DNA from: Paenibacillus xylanexedens
GTDB taxonomy: Bacteria > Bacillota > Bacilli > Paenibacillales > Paenibacillaceae
Direction of reading: 5' to 3'
NCBI RefSeq assembly: GCF_001908275.1
Contig: NZ_CP018620.1
Span: forward strand, 5,270,001-5,334,000
DNA length: 64,000 nt
Positions 26,007 to 35,338 of the stretch are shown piece after piece. How positions within the stretch are numbered: the stretch's first letter is position 1; each line of letters starts with the position of its first letter. Under the pieces are notes generated by a model. That model ran no database searches and was not told the DNA's origin. It saw only the letters and a list, made by a program, of their open reading frames with translations. The translations under genes and the position numbers were made by a program.

Positions 26007-27080
26007 TTAGCCGATTACGGTGAACTTCTTGTCCGACTTCGTGAGAATATGAATACCCGTCTCGGTAATCACTACGTCATCCTCGATACGCACGCCGCCA
26101 AGCCCGTCAATATATATACCCGGTTCAACGGTAACAACCATACCCGGTTTCAATACATCGTCGCTAAGCTTGGACAAACGAGGAGCTTCGTGAACTTCCA
26201 TACCCAGACCGTGGCCTGTGCTGTGTCCGAATTGATCTCCATATCCGTGACCTGCAATGATATCACGAGCCAATGCATCTGCTTCCCGTCCGGTCATGCC
26301 CGGTTTCAGGTTCTCCAGCGTATGTAACTGAGCTTCCAGTACAATGTCATAAATTTTGCGCAGTTCAGGTACAGGTGTACCCGTTGCAATGGTACGTGTC
26401 AGATCTGAACAGTATCCGTCCAAAAGTGCACCAAAGTCAAATGTAATTAACTCATTTTGTCCGATGACCTTGCTGCTCGCTACACCGTGAGGCATAGCAG
26501 AACGTTCACCCGATGCTACAATGGTGTCAAACGAAGAGGACGTTGCTCCATGCTTGCGCATGAAAAACTCCATCTCCAGATCCACTTCACGCTCCGTCAT
26601 ACCTGGTTTTGCAAACTGCAAAACGTGGCTGAACGTGGCATCCGCCAGATCTGCTGCTCTCTGCATGACCGCGATCTCATCTTCATCCTTGAACATACGA
26701 AGTTGTTCCACGATCCCGGATACAGCTTTCAGTTCAATAGATTGAAGTGCTTCAGCATAAGCGGAATGCGTGCCAAATGTGACACTATCCTGCTCGAAGC
26801 CCACTGCTTTGATATTCGCGGATGCCAGTAGTTCACGCACTGTATCCATCGGCTTGGCTCCATGCTCCACAACGGTGAATCCTTTGGCTTGTTGAGGCGC
26901 TTGTGACATATAACGGAAATCAGTCAGCAGATATGCATCCTGTTCCGTAATCAGCACATATCCCGCCGAGCCTGTAAAACCCGTCATATAACGACGGTTA
27001 ATCGGGTTTGTAATCAGCATTGCAGTGAGTTCATGCTCACGCATGGCTTCACGCAACTTATTTACTCGTTTGTTTTCCAT
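26007..27080 (-). CDS. yqhT: Xaa-Pro peptidase, M24 family (YqhT-like)
   Basis: Metallopeptidase of the aminopeptidase P/prolidase family. N-terminal creatinase-like domain (about residues 1-130) and catalytic pita-bread domain. Metal ligands lie in [18 protein letters not shown] (two aspartates), [16 protein letters not shown] (histidine) and the glutamates of TVEPGIYI and RIEDDVVIT. Length 357 residues is typical. ATG with AAGAAGGG upstream. It lies between aroQ and efp, the same order as yqhS-yqhT-efp in Bacillus subtilis. Exact dipeptide preference cannot be told. Confidence 0.93.
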   Translation of the reverse strand: MENKRVNKLREAMREHELTAMLITNPINRRYMTGFTGSAGYVLITEQDAYLLTDFRYMSQAPQQAKGFTVVEHGAKPMDTVRELLASANIKAVGFEQDSVTFGTHSAYAEALQSIELKAVSGIVEQLRMFKDEDEIAVMQRAADLADATFSHVLQFAKPGMTEREVDLEMEFFMRKHGATSSSFDTIVASGERSAMPHGVASSKVIGQNELITFDFGALLDGYCSDLTRTIATGTPVPELRKIYDIVLEAQLHTLENLKPGMTGREADALARDIIAGHGYGDQFGHSTGHGLGMEVHEAPRLSKLSDDVLKPGMVVTVEPGIYIDGLGGVRIEDDVVITETGIHILTKSDKKFTVIG

Positions 27081-27119
27081 CGGTAACCCTTCTTTCTCTC
27101 ACATTCCCGGGTTCCCGGC

Positions 27120-27563
27120 TCAGGTTTGTTTGTCCAGATGACGCACAAGAGCCAGCAATCCCAGTTCATAGCTTACTTCGCCAAATCCGGCAATCTGCCC
27201 GATTGTTTCCGCTGCAATCACTGAATGATGTCTGAACGCTTCGCGTGCATGAATGTTGGATAGATGTACTTCAACCGTAGGGACTTTTACAGCATTGATT
27301 GCATCACGTATAGCATAGCTATAATGGGTAAATGCTCCGGCATTCAGTATTATTCCGTCTGCCTCACCCATAGCTGCATGAATGCGGTCAATGATGTCCC
27401 CTTCATGGTTCGATTGATAAAAAGCGATGGAGACGCCAATTTCATCAGCCTGTCTGCGAATTTTGTCCTCAATATCCTTCAGACTAAGCGTTCCATAGAT
27501 GCCCGGTTCGCGTACACCAAGCATGTTCAGGTTCGGACCATTGATCACAATAATTCGTTTCAT
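27120..27563 (-). CDS. aroQ: Type II 3-dehydroquinate dehydratase
   Basis: Third step of the shikimate pathway. The 147-residue flavodoxin-like protein shows the start KRIIVINGPNLNMLGVREPGIYG with the catalytic tyrosine, QSNHEGDIIDRIH, NAGAFTHYSYAIRDAI and EVHLSNIHAREAFRHHS with the active-site histidine. The start is the ATG at 27563 with GGTGGAG upstream; an earlier in-frame start has no site and adds ten unrelated residues. The position matches Bacillus subtilis yqhS. Confidence 0.96.
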   Translation of the reverse strand: MKRIIVINGPNLNMLGVREPGIYGTLSLKDIEDKIRRQADEIGVSIAFYQSNHEGDIIDRIHAAMGEADGIILNAGAFTHYSYAIRDAINAVKVPTVEVHLSNIHAREAFRHHSVIAAETIGQIAGFGEVSYELGLLALVRHLDKQT

Positions 27564-27639
27564 CGCTGCTCCACCCTCTCTGCAAATAACCATCTGCTAT
27601 TTTAACACAGGCATTGCCGGATTGAGAAGCTTTTTTGCG

Positions 27640-28218
27640 CTATGCCCCCGCTTGCTCCGGCTCGCGTTTGCGTTCGTCCGTGTACTCCATGGCTACCGTG
27701 TAACCAATGAACAGCCCCCATAACAAAAAGAAACAGAGTTCCGTGATGATTGAATCCCACGTTAAACCGTTCAAAGGTTTCATCATCCCCAGTTTTGGTC
27801 CGACCAGTATAAAGAGAATCAGCCACCAGACGATTCCATATACCATGCCGGGTAACGGCCCTTTCAGTTTTCTAATCGTGAACGTGTAGAGTAAGGATGC
27901 CAAGATGGAGAAGACGATAAAAAACAGCCAGCCTGTCAAATGTCCTGCTGCGGTATATATATATTCATGTTTGAAAAAAGGCTCGGCCAGAAATCCAACA
28001 GGTACAATCGTAAAATGCAACAGATAGAATAGCCAATGTAGCCCACCCCAGATAAAACCGGCAAAAAAGCCAAGCTCTAACGCAAAGGAAAATGGCTTGG
28101 TGTAGTAGTGTGCTTGACCTTGCCTCTGGGTAGGGCGCCTGCCCTTGTCTTTTTGCTGCCGCTCATTGGGACGTTGACCTTCATCTTGTGATGTATCTTC
28201 ATGCTTACGTTCTGTCAT
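27640..28218 (-). CDS. yqhR: YqhR family conserved membrane protein
   Basis: 192 residues. A hydrophilic, charged N terminus (about 1-40) is followed by four transmembrane helices, with conserved segments FSFALELGFFAGFIWGGLHWL and GPLPGMVYGIVWWLILF. The position beside aroQ and divergent yqhQ matches Bacillus subtilis yqhR. ATG with AGGAG seven bases upstream. No function is known for the family. Confidence 0.88.
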   Translation of the reverse strand: MTERKHEDTSQDEGQRPNERQQKDKGRRPTQRQGQAHYYTKPFSFALELGFFAGFIWGGLHWLFYLLHFTIVPVGFLAEPFFKHEYIYTAAGHLTGWLFFIVFSILASLLYTFTIRKLKGPLPGMVYGIVWWLILFILVGPKLGMMKPLNGLTWDSIITELCFFLLWGLFIGYTVAMEYTDERKREPEQAGA

Positions 28219-28366
28219 CGATATTCTCCTTCATTCAGTTGATAATCCCGCATTATGCCTCGAATTTTCGCTCCGATTCTACGAGGTAGTATGTTCAAAA
28301 CAGGACAATCTTAACAACATCCTTCAAGGTTTGACTCACAAACTAGAAATTGGTCTCAAAATTCGA

Positions 28367-28372
28367 TACAAT
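28367..28372 (+). promoter_or_regulatory. Candidate -10 element for yqhQ
   Basis: TACAAT about 60 bases upstream of the yqhQ start, in the divergent yqhR-yqhQ spacer. The -35 element at the right distance is poor, so the call is tentative. Confidence 0.35.
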
Positions 28373-28431
28373 AGGGTTATTAAACTGCCTTTGATCGCGA
28401 AGGCCTAGAACAGAATAGGAAGGTGAATAAT

Positions 28432-29424
28432 TTGCCTCAACAATCCAAGCCTGTCAGCTATGGGGGGCAAGCTGTCATTGAAGGCGTAATGTTCGGTGGG
28501 AAACATGTCAACGTTACAGCTGTTCGTAGAAAAGACGGCGAAATTACGTATCTGGAAGTTCCCAAGCAAGACAAGTCCTGGGTCACGAAATTGCGGCGGA
28601 TTCCTTTATTACGCGGAATTGTCAGCATTATAGATTCAAGTGTCAAAGGTAGCAGACATCTCAATTATTCTGCTGACGCCTATGCTGATGATGAACTGGA
28701 ACCTGAAGAGAAAGCCCAGCAAAAAGAGAAAGAAGGTTCGGGCTGGAGCCTAAGCATGATCATTGGTGTGACCGCCGTTGCCATCCTTTCATTCCTTTTT
28801 GGTAAAGTTGTGCTCACATTGCTTCCTGTTGTTATCGAGAATTTTCTATTCAAAAATGCATTCGACAATCAGTTTTTGCATAATTTACTGGAAGGCGGCA
28901 TTAAGCTGATCCTGTTACTCGCTTATCTGTGGTTAATCTCACAGACGCCGATGATTAAACGTCTCTTCCAGTATCATGGAGCGGAACACAAAGTAATCAG
29001 CGCACATGAAGCTGGTGAAGAACTGACACCGGAGAACGTGCAAAAGTACAGCCGACTGCACTACCGCTGCGGAAGCAGTTTCATTATGTTGACTGTCATT
29101 ATTGGAGTGTTTCTATACTCCCTCTTCACGTACGATAACCTCTGGGAACGGATGGGTCAGCGTCTGTTGTTATTGCCAGTTGTGCTAGGCATTTCTTTTG
29201 AACTGTTAAAGCTCACGAATTCAGTACGTGATATTCCTGTACTGCGTTATCTCGGATACCCGGGATTGTGGCTGCAATTGCTGACAACAAAAGAACCGAC
29301 CAACGAACAGGTAGAAGTATCCATTGCTTCGTTTAACCGCATGCGTGAGTTGGATGCCAAGCTTGCCAATGTCTCTGCTACGTCAGAAGTACCTGTTGCA
29401 ACACTCGATCCTGTGAAAGGGTGA
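28432..29424 (+). CDS. yqhQ: DUF1385 family membrane protein (YqhQ-like)
   Basis: Conserved membrane protein with the DUF1385 opening YGGQAVIEGVMFGG, two helices (about residues 100-125 and 150-170) and the conserved cytosolic loop FQYHGAEHKVISAHEAGEELTPENV, which is rich in potential metal ligands. Two further helices and a C-terminal tail follow. The start is TTG at 28432 with AGGAAGG about eight bases upstream; a GTG three codons earlier overlaps that site. Length 330 residues. The function of the family is not established. Confidence 0.92.
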   Translation: MPQQSKPVSYGGQAVIEGVMFGGKHVNVTAVRRKDGEITYLEVPKQDKSWVTKLRRIPLLRGIVSIIDSSVKGSRHLNYSADAYADDELEPEEKAQQKEKEGSGWSLSMIIGVTAVAILSFLFGKVVLTLLPVVIENFLFKNAFDNQFLHNLLEGGIKLILLLAYLWLISQTPMIKRLFQYHGAEHKVISAHEAGEELTPENVQKYSRLHYRCGSSFIMLTVIIGVFLYSLFTYDNLWERMGQRLLLLPVVLGISFELLKLTNSVRDIPVLRYLGYPGLWLQLLTTKEPTNEQVEVSIASFNRMRELDAKLANVSATSEVPVATLDPVKG

Positions 29425-29429
29425 ATGAT

Positions 29430-29762
29430 ATGAACAAGCAGGCAATCTTATTTTGGACGTTCATCGCACTAGCTGCTGTTGGAGTCTTGACTTGGCTGAG
29501 GAACGCTAGTCCATCCAGGATCATTATTCCTCTGGTCGTGTTCGGAGCCGTATTCCTGCTGTACAAATATCCGCCCCGTCGCTGGGCACAAAAAGCCAAA
29601 TCACCAAAGATTAAGCCATCTGCACGAACCATGGCGAAAGTCAATGCACAGTCCAGTGCCAGAAAGAGCAGCGGCTCTTCAAAGAAACGCAAGGATTATC
29701 CTTTCCAAGTGATTCAGGGACAAAAAGGGAAAAGCGATGAAGATATACCGAAATTTCACTAA
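29430..29762 (+). CDS. Small membrane protein of unknown function downstream of yqhQ
   Basis: 110 residues with two N-terminal transmembrane helices (about 5-22 and 28-45) and a basic, serine- and lysine-rich tail (about 50-110). It starts with ATG six bases after the yqhQ stop codon, with the ribosome binding site inside the end of yqhQ, so the two are co-translated. It occupies the place of yqhP in Bacillus subtilis, but I cannot confirm sequence relation. A bidirectional terminator follows. Confidence 0.75.
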   Translation: MNKQAILFWTFIALAAVGVLTWLRNASPSRIIIPLVVFGAVFLLYKYPPRRWAQKAKSPKIKPSARTMAKVNAQSSARKSSGSSKKRKDYPFQVIQGQKGKSDEDIPKFH

Positions 29763-29778
29763 AAGGTACTGAACATAC

Positions 29779-29818
29779 AAAAAAGCAGTTCTCCCAACAT
29801 GCGGAGAATTGCTTTTTT
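29779..29818. terminator. Bidirectional terminator between yqhQ operon and patatin gene
   Basis: Stem AAAAAAGCAGTTCTCC/GGAGAATTGCTTTTTT with an eight-base loop. It has A and T runs on both sides, so it works for both converging transcripts. Confidence 0.88.
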
Positions 29819-29823
29819 CGCGT

Positions 29824-30825
29824 TTATACAGGAATCAGAGGTGGAGCTTCTGCCTGTTTCTTGCGCAATTCTTTTCTTTGTTTGTCCAGCTGTTCACCAT
29901 ACACTTTCATATTCCACCCGTTGAAAAATTCACTCCCTGCGGTAGCGCCTGATCGATATAAAGCTGTGCTGTCCTGTAACGATAAATGAAATTGCGTCGG
30001 TTTAATCCCAAGCGTTGGTATCTTCACTGTCCGAAACCGGTTAATCTGTTCGATGTAGCGTTCATCATGTGCTGTGAGCATCGTCTCTACAAGGGCCTGA
30101 AGCATGCTTAGCGGTCCTTTAATCCGGGCAGGTTCCACTTCCGTTTTCCCCACCATTTTGAATCCGACAACCGGAATAACGTCTCCTCCTCGTTCCGAGC
30201 GATCACCATCGAAGAGCCACAACGGAAAATTGCTAAGCAATCCACCATCCACGACATACACAAACTGATCTTGAAAAGGAAGCCCTTTGGAGAATACTGG
30301 TGATTTGCGTATGACTACCGGATCGAAAAAATACGGGATACTGCAGCTCATACGTACCGCCTTTGCAACATCCAGCTTCGCAGGGTCAATGCCGAACCGC
30401 CGAATATCGTCCGGCAGCACCAGAATGGTCCCATTGGATATATCGGATGCGGTAATAAGCAACTTACCTTGTGGCAAGTCAGCGAATGTGCGAATCCCTT
30501 TCTGCTCCAGCATCTTGCGAATCCATGATTCCAGCGCTTCTCCCGAATATAGTCCTTTCTTCAAGAACAGCCTCGCGGCGGGTCCGATCCATCGGGTATT
30601 AAATATGGGGGAACGACGCAGCAATGAAACAAAGGGGGTATTTTCAATAATGACTTTCATCTCCTCTGCCCTGTAACCGGCCGCTAGCAGAGCAGCAACA
30701 ATGGAACCGGATGATGTGCCTGCCACTCGATTAAACTGAATGCCGCAGTCTTGAGCACCCTGCACAGCACCTGCAAGCGAGATCCCTTTGACGCCTCCAC
30801 CTTCAAACACCGCGTTAATTAACAT
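29824..30825 (-). CDS. yqhO: Patatin-like phospholipase (YqhO-like)
   Basis: Predicted lipid acyl hydrolase with a Ser-Asp dyad. The oxyanion loop is EGGGVKG (about residues 8-14), the nucleophile is S38 in GTSSG, and the aspartate lies in VVDGGLLSNFPL. All three elements are intact, so it should be active. Length 333 residues from the ATG at 30825. The gene order matches yqhO next to mntR in Bacillus subtilis, with the GH10-like gene inserted between. The start codon lies right behind a terminator-like hairpin and has only a weak ribosome binding site, so expression is unclear. Confidence 0.88.
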   Translation of the reverse strand: MLINAVFEGGGVKGISLAGAVQGAQDCGIQFNRVAGTSSGSIVAALLAAGYRAEEMKVIIENTPFVSLLRRSPIFNTRWIGPAARLFLKKGLYSGEALESWIRKMLEQKGIRTFADLPQGKLLITASDISNGTILVLPDDIRRFGIDPAKLDVAKAVRMSCSIPYFFDPVVIRKSPVFSKGLPFQDQFVYVVDGGLLSNFPLWLFDGDRSERGGDVIPVVGFKMVGKTEVEPARIKGPLSMLQALVETMLTAHDERYIEQINRFRTVKIPTLGIKPTQFHLSLQDSTALYRSGATAGSEFFNGWNMKVYGEQLDKQRKELRKKQAEAPPLIPV

Positions 30826-30827
30826 AA

Positions 30828-30890
30828 CAAAAAACCCCCGTTCTCCAGGCAGCCACGTTTCTACTGCCACTCTATGAGAACAAGGGTTTG
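30828..30890 (-). terminator. Terminator-like hairpin between the GH10-like gene and the patatin gene
   Basis: Minus-strand arms AAACCC-TT-GTTCTC and GAGAAC-GG-GGGTTT with an inner GGCAG/CTGCC pairing, followed by TTTTTTG. It ends two or three bases before the patatin start codon. Confidence 0.65.
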
Positions 30891-30916
30891 TCTTATCACT
30901 GTATTGTTAAAATGTT

Positions 30917-32527
30917 TTATAGACCATAGTAGGCTTTTAATTTGGCAATCAAGCCTAGAGGGTTCTTCGTCAAGTACTGTGAACTAAAGAAAATATCCCC
31001 TTTGACCGAACCATACTTCTTGTTGTAGTTCAGCTGATCGATGATCTCCTGTGAAGTCTGCCAGCCAATCTCTGGAGTACCTAACTTATAAGGAGAGTGA
31101 CCGATATACAATTTTACATTTGTGTTAGCCACTTCATTCGCCCACCAGTCGACGACTTTGTCATATCGGGCTACGCTCAGTGTCATACTCCAATACACCT
31201 GCGGAGCGACATAGTCGATCCACTCTTGGTTAATCCATGTCCGCACATCTGCATTCATGCTGTCATATGCGGTTACTCCTGCTTTGGTATCAGAACCTGT
31301 CAGATCAACGGATTTGTTACGCCACACACCAAATGGACTAATTCCATATTCAACGTTAGCTTTCGCTCTGTGAATGCTCTGTCCGAGCTGCTTAACGAAC
31401 TGATTGATATTGTCCCGACGCCATTCAGCACGGTCTTTGGTATTCAATGTGTTATAAGTTTTGAAAGCTGCATCATCATTAAAAGTCACATTGGATGGAT
31501 AGAAATAATCATCCAAATGTACACCATCAATATCATACTGATTGACCACTTCCATGATCGTATCGATAATATGCTGTCTGGCTTCCGGGATACCCGGGTT
31601 AATGTACATTTTGCCGGATGCATTCACAATCCAGTCGGGATGAAGCTTGGAGATATGGTTTGCAGCCAAGTTTGATGTACTTGCTGAGTTCGTTGCTCTA
31701 AACGGATTAAACCAGGCGTGGAACTCCAGGCCCCGTTTGTGTGCTTCCTCAACCATAAACGCGAGGGGATCATAACCTGGATCTTTACCTTGTGTTCCTG
31801 TTAATACGCTGTTCCAAGGTACCAGACCTGAAGGATAGATGGCATCCCCATTGGCTCTCACTTGGACAAATACGGCATTAATGCCCATACCTTGCAACGT
31901 ATCTAGCTGTTTTGTATACTCCTGTTTTTGCTTCTCTACATTTCCCTTGGCACCGGATGTAGGCCAGTCTCCATTCACAGTGGAAATCCAGGCTCCCCGC
32001 ATCTCTTCAGAAGCTGGTACAGTGCCCGTGCCTCCAGGCTCCGCTGGGGTTGCCGGGGTTGGTTCAGGAGTTGGGACTGATTCGTCTCCTGTGTACAGAT
32101 CAATGGTCTGGGCTGACTGATTCCAGTTCACTCGAATGCCAAGGTTCTCACTGACGAAACGAATGGGTACCATGACCCGACCTTGTTTCAATTCGACCGA
32201 TGCATCCAGACCAACTACAGCGTTATCCACAGTCGCCTGCTGGCGTCCGCTTGTCATAGAGATGACCGAATCGGATTTCTGAATGGTCACGGTACGAGTA
32301 GCTTGAGACCATAGAACAGACGCACCCAGTCCTTCGCTAATAACACGCAGAGGTACCATCGTTACATTTACTTTGGGCAAGATGTAGGGTGATACATCCG
32401 ATTCCAAACGGTTTCCGTCTAGAAAAATAGCGATTTCCTTCTGCCCGGCTGCTTGTGCCGTCATGCCTGCTGTCTGTAATCCAAGTACAAAAATGAGCAG
32501 CAGCATCAATCCTTTACGAACGTTCAT
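30917..32527 (-). CDS. Secreted GH10-like glycosyl hydrolase with copper-amine-oxidase-like stalk domain
   Basis: 536 residues. A signal peptide (about 1-27, ending TAQAAG) is followed by a copper amine oxidase N-terminal-like domain (about 30-145, IFLDGNRLESD... TMVPLRVISEGLGA... VPIRFVSENLGIRVNW). This fold serves as a wall-associated or dimerising module in Paenibacillus proteins. A proline/threonine linker (about 150-170) leads to a GHL10/DUF187-type domain with MRGAWISTVNGDWPT, HAWFNPFRA and GIHLDDYFYP-like VDGVHLDDYFYP. Predicted to act outside the cell on peptidoglycan or another polysaccharide. ATG with GGAGG upstream. Confidence 0.88.
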   Translation of the reverse strand: MNVRKGLMLLLIFVLGLQTAGMTAQAAGQKEIAIFLDGNRLESDVSPYILPKVNVTMVPLRVISEGLGASVLWSQATRTVTIQKSDSVISMTSGRQQATVDNAVVGLDASVELKQGRVMVPIRFVSENLGIRVNWNQSAQTIDLYTGDESVPTPEPTPATPAEPGGTGTVPASEEMRGAWISTVNGDWPTSGAKGNVEKQKQEYTKQLDTLQGMGINAVFVQVRANGDAIYPSGLVPWNSVLTGTQGKDPGYDPLAFMVEEAHKRGLEFHAWFNPFRATNSASTSNLAANHISKLHPDWIVNASGKMYINPGIPEARQHIIDTIMEVVNQYDIDGVHLDDYFYPSNVTFNDDAAFKTYNTLNTKDRAEWRRDNINQFVKQLGQSIHRAKANVEYGISPFGVWRNKSVDLTGSDTKAGVTAYDSMNADVRTWINQEWIDYVAPQVYWSMTLSVARYDKVVDWWANEVANTNVKLYIGHSPYKLGTPEIGWQTSQEIIDQLNYNKKYGSVKGDIFFSSQYLTKNPLGLIAKLKAYYGL

Positions 32528-32640
32528 TAGTGCAGTCCTCCAAAATCATTATAAATTTGCGGTAAATTCTACTAGTTTAATAGACGCTCCTACCGTTCGT
32601 TTAGTTGCGAAAATCACCAAATTATGGTGTGATTGCACAC

Positions 32641-32679
32641 AAAAAAAATGCTTCCTGCCATTGAAACGGCAAGAAGCAT
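32641..32679 (-). terminator. Terminator of mntR
   Basis: Minus-strand stem ATGCTTCTTGCC/GGCAGGAAGCAT with one mismatched or G-T pair, loop of eight bases and a following run of eight T. Confidence 0.9.
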
Positions 32680-32738
32680 CCTTTGATCACGGGATACAAT
32701 TCATTGTATATCACCATTGTGTATTCCACTGCTGAAAC

Positions 32739-33167
32739 TTAAGACTCCGTATTACTCATGACGTCCTGAAGGTTTTTGAGGTCACGCAACCGGCTCTCAT
32801 CCTGACGGAAGTATTCAACCAAGGACTCGATGCATGTAATGGAGTCCCAGCTCAGATGATGTTCAATGCCTTCAACATCATTGTAGATATTTTGTTCCTG
32901 AACACCAATCGTTGTCAAAAATTGTTCAAGCAGATGATGGCGCTCCATCAAACGTTTGCCCATCTTTTTGCCTTTTGGCGTAAGCACCAGTCCGCGGTAC
33001 TTTTCATAGATCAGGTACTCGTCTTTGTCCAGCTTTTGGATCATCTTCGTCACCGATGAAGGATGTACTTCCAGTCCTTCAGCTATATCAGACACACGAG
33101 CATAGCCCTTTTCATCAATTAATTTGTATATACGCTCCAAATAATCTTCCATACTGGGCGTTGGCAT
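32739..33167 (-). CDS. mntR: Manganese-dependent transcriptional regulator MntR
   Basis: DtxR-family repressor of manganese uptake genes. The N-terminal winged helix (about residues 1-70) is followed by a dimerisation domain. The six metal ligands known from Bacillus MntR are all conserved at the same numbers: D8, E11, H77, E99, E102, H103. Length 142 residues. ATG with AGAGGGAAG upstream. No Mn transporter gene lies in the window, so its targets are elsewhere. Confidence 0.97.
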   Translation of the reverse strand: MPTPSMEDYLERIYKLIDEKGYARVSDIAEGLEVHPSSVTKMIQKLDKDEYLIYEKYRGLVLTPKGKKMGKRLMERHHLLEQFLTTIGVQEQNIYNDVEGIEHHLSWDSITCIESLVEYFRQDESRLRDLKNLQDVMSNTES

Positions 33168-33359
33168 CTGCTTCCCTCTTTTCTCTCTGACCGGCCCCTA
33201 TTCGTGCCTGGTCCCTATCTTATAATGATACATGTTATCAATACGCATTGGCAAGTCCTGCACAGTTCGGAGCGCGTTGTTACACAAGTAATTGGCAGGC
33301 GTGACTTCTCCCCAAACGAGGCAAACTAAGCAAAGTTCCGCATCGAAAGGAGTGATTTC

Positions 33360-34430
33360 GTGAGTACAAGTGTAGCCTCACCGCCAGTTCGTAAAGCAAA
33401 AGGTACTAAACCCTTTATTCCCGATTTGGTGTATTTTGAACCCGGTGCGTTGGAATATGACAAAGGCAAACGGATTATGGAATGGGTGACATCCAAAAAC
33501 ATACCTTATCAGATGACCACATCCCATAACCGAATCACAAACTTGCCTGGTGAAACCGAACAAGAAAAATATCGGATGGCAAAGCGTACTCTGGTCGTTG
33601 GTGTGCGCAAAACACTCAAGTTTGACCAGTCGAAACCTTCAGCGGAATATGCCATTCCCATCTCTACAGGCTGTATGGGGCACTGCCATTATTGTTATCT
33701 TCAAACTACACTTGGTGCGAAACCTTATGTCCGTGTCTATGTTAATACCGAGGAGATCATTCAGGCTGCAAAAGGATACATTGAAGAACGCGCGCCTGAA
33801 ATCACACGATTTGAAGCTGCCTGTACGTCTGATCCCGTAGGACTCGAGCATATCACGGAGAATTTAAGTGACCTGATTCGTTTTATGGCGGAAGAAGAAT
33901 ATGGACGCTTGCGGTTTGTAACCAAATATCATCACGTTGATCCGTTGCTGAACATTAAGCATAACGGCCACACCCGTATCCGGTTTAGTGTCAATTCGGA
34001 TTATGTCATCAAAAACTTTGAACCGGCTACCTCCAGATTTGAGGAACGCATTGAAGCTGCTGGTAAAATTGCACACGCCGGTTATCCCCTGGGATTCATT
34101 ATCGCTCCGATCATGTGGTATGAAGGCTGGGAAGAAGGATACTCGGATCTGTTGCAGAAGCTGGCAGATACACTTCCAGAGGAAGCAACCAAGGATCTTA
34201 CCTTTGAGATGATCCAGCACCGTTTTACCAAAACGGCCAAAGCAACCATTGAGAAACGTTATCCTAAAACCAAGTTGGAGATGGATATCGAGAAACGTAA
34301 GATGAAATGGGGTCGCTGGGGCCAGTACAAGTATGTGTATAAGGATGACCAGCAAGATGCGCTGCGCGAATTCATTACGGAACGAATCTTTGAACATTTC
34401 CCACTAGCCAAAATTGATTACTTCACCTAA
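33360..34430 (+). CDS. splB: Spore photoproduct lyase
   Basis: Radical SAM enzyme that repairs the 5-thyminyl-5,6-dihydrothymine lesion during spore germination. The Fe-S cluster cysteines are C105, C109 and C112 in GCMGHCHYC. C155 in FEAACTSDPVG corresponds to the conserved H-donor cysteine. Length 356 residues, near the Bacillus protein (342). Start is GTG with AAAGGAG about seven bases upstream. It is alone on the plus strand; splA is not seen next to it. A sigma-G promoter could not be identified by eye. Confidence 0.96.
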   Translation: MSTSVASPPVRKAKGTKPFIPDLVYFEPGALEYDKGKRIMEWVTSKNIPYQMTTSHNRITNLPGETEQEKYRMAKRTLVVGVRKTLKFDQSKPSAEYAIPISTGCMGHCHYCYLQTTLGAKPYVRVYVNTEEIIQAAKGYIEERAPEITRFEAACTSDPVGLEHITENLSDLIRFMAEEEYGRLRFVTKYHHVDPLLNIKHNGHTRIRFSVNSDYVIKNFEPATSRFEERIEAAGKIAHAGYPLGFIIAPIMWYEGWEEGYSDLLQKLADTLPEEATKDLTFEMIQHRFTKTAKATIEKRYPKTKLEMDIEKRKMKWGRWGQYKYVYKDDQQDALREFITERIFEHFPLAKIDYFT

Positions 34431-34488
34431 ACGAAAAACAGGATTGCCCAAAATCATATGCAGTTAAAAGCATTCCTAACAAACGATT

Positions 34489-34540
34489 AAAAAGCAGGTT
34501 ACATGACCCAGATTGACTCTGGTAACATGTAGCCTGCTTT
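34489..34540. terminator. Bidirectional terminator between splB and ccdA
   Basis: Long imperfect stem AAAGCAGGTTACATG/CATGTAGCCTGCTTT with inner CAGA/TCTG pairing. T-rich sequence follows on both strands. Confidence 0.85.
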
Positions 34541-34575
34541 GTCATGCATTTTTAAATTCATGTCAGTTCATCCGT

Positions 34576-35289
34576 TTAAATAATCATCCAGTCTGGTGTA
34601 ATCTGCTGCAACCAGATCGTAATCTTCGTCATCTGATCTGTAAAAAGCAATATGCCAAGAAACAACATTAATGCTCCCCCGACTTTCATCATGACATTGG
34701 AATACCGTAAGATCCAGCGTGTCGAACCGATGAAAAACGCCAAAATGAAGAACGGGATTGCAAACCCTGCCGTATACCCTGTAATTAACGCCAACCAGGT
34801 TGTGGGCTCACTTGCAGCCATCGCAATGATCGCTGTTAGAATGGGACCAATACAAGGCGACCACCCTGCTGAGAAACCAATACCAAATATAAAAGAGCCC
34901 AGATAACCTGCAGGTTTCCATTTCATATCCAGCTTGCGTTCCTTCATCAGAAACTGTGGCTTGAACACTCCAAGCAAAAATAACCCCATAAGCATAATCA
35001 GAATCGCAGACAATTGCCGAATCAGTTCGCGGTTATCATTGAAAAATTGGCCAAACAGTCCGGCACCAAGGCCAAGCGAATAAAATACAGCCGAGAAGCC
35101 TAAAATAAACGCCAGCGTATGCGTCATCGTCTTAAAACGGACTTCTCGCTGATTGCGGTCATCCTTCAATTGTTGCACCGTCATACCTGTAATGTAGGAG
35201 AGGTATGATGGATACAACGGAAGACAACATGGTGATATAAATGAGACCAAACCTGCTACAAAAGCCATCCATACATTAACATCAGGCAT
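34576..35289 (-). CDS. ccdA: Cytochrome c biogenesis protein CcdA
   Basis: Six-helix membrane protein that carries reducing equivalents from cytosolic thioredoxin across the membrane, for cytochrome c maturation and in Bacilli for spore-cortex assembly. Redox cysteines lie in SFISPCCLPLYPSYL at the start of the first helix and in GWSPCIGPILTA. Length 237 residues is typical of the thioredoxin-free CcdA form. ATG with GGGAGA upstream. Its nearest neighbours are splB and znuB, with no cytochrome c or resA-type gene adjacent. Confidence 0.95.
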   Translation of the reverse strand: MPDVNVWMAFVAGLVSFISPCCLPLYPSYLSYITGMTVQQLKDDRNQREVRFKTMTHTLAFILGFSAVFYSLGLGAGLFGQFFNDNRELIRQLSAILIMLMGLFLLGVFKPQFLMKERKLDMKWKPAGYLGSFIFGIGFSAGWSPCIGPILTAIIAMAASEPTTWLALITGYTAGFAIPFFILAFFIGSTRWILRYSNVMMKVGGALMLFLGILLFTDQMTKITIWLQQITPDWMII

Positions 35290-35338
35290 GAAGCGGATGT
35301 CTCCCTTCCCCGGGCTCTCGTGCTTGTTCGTTTAGCCG

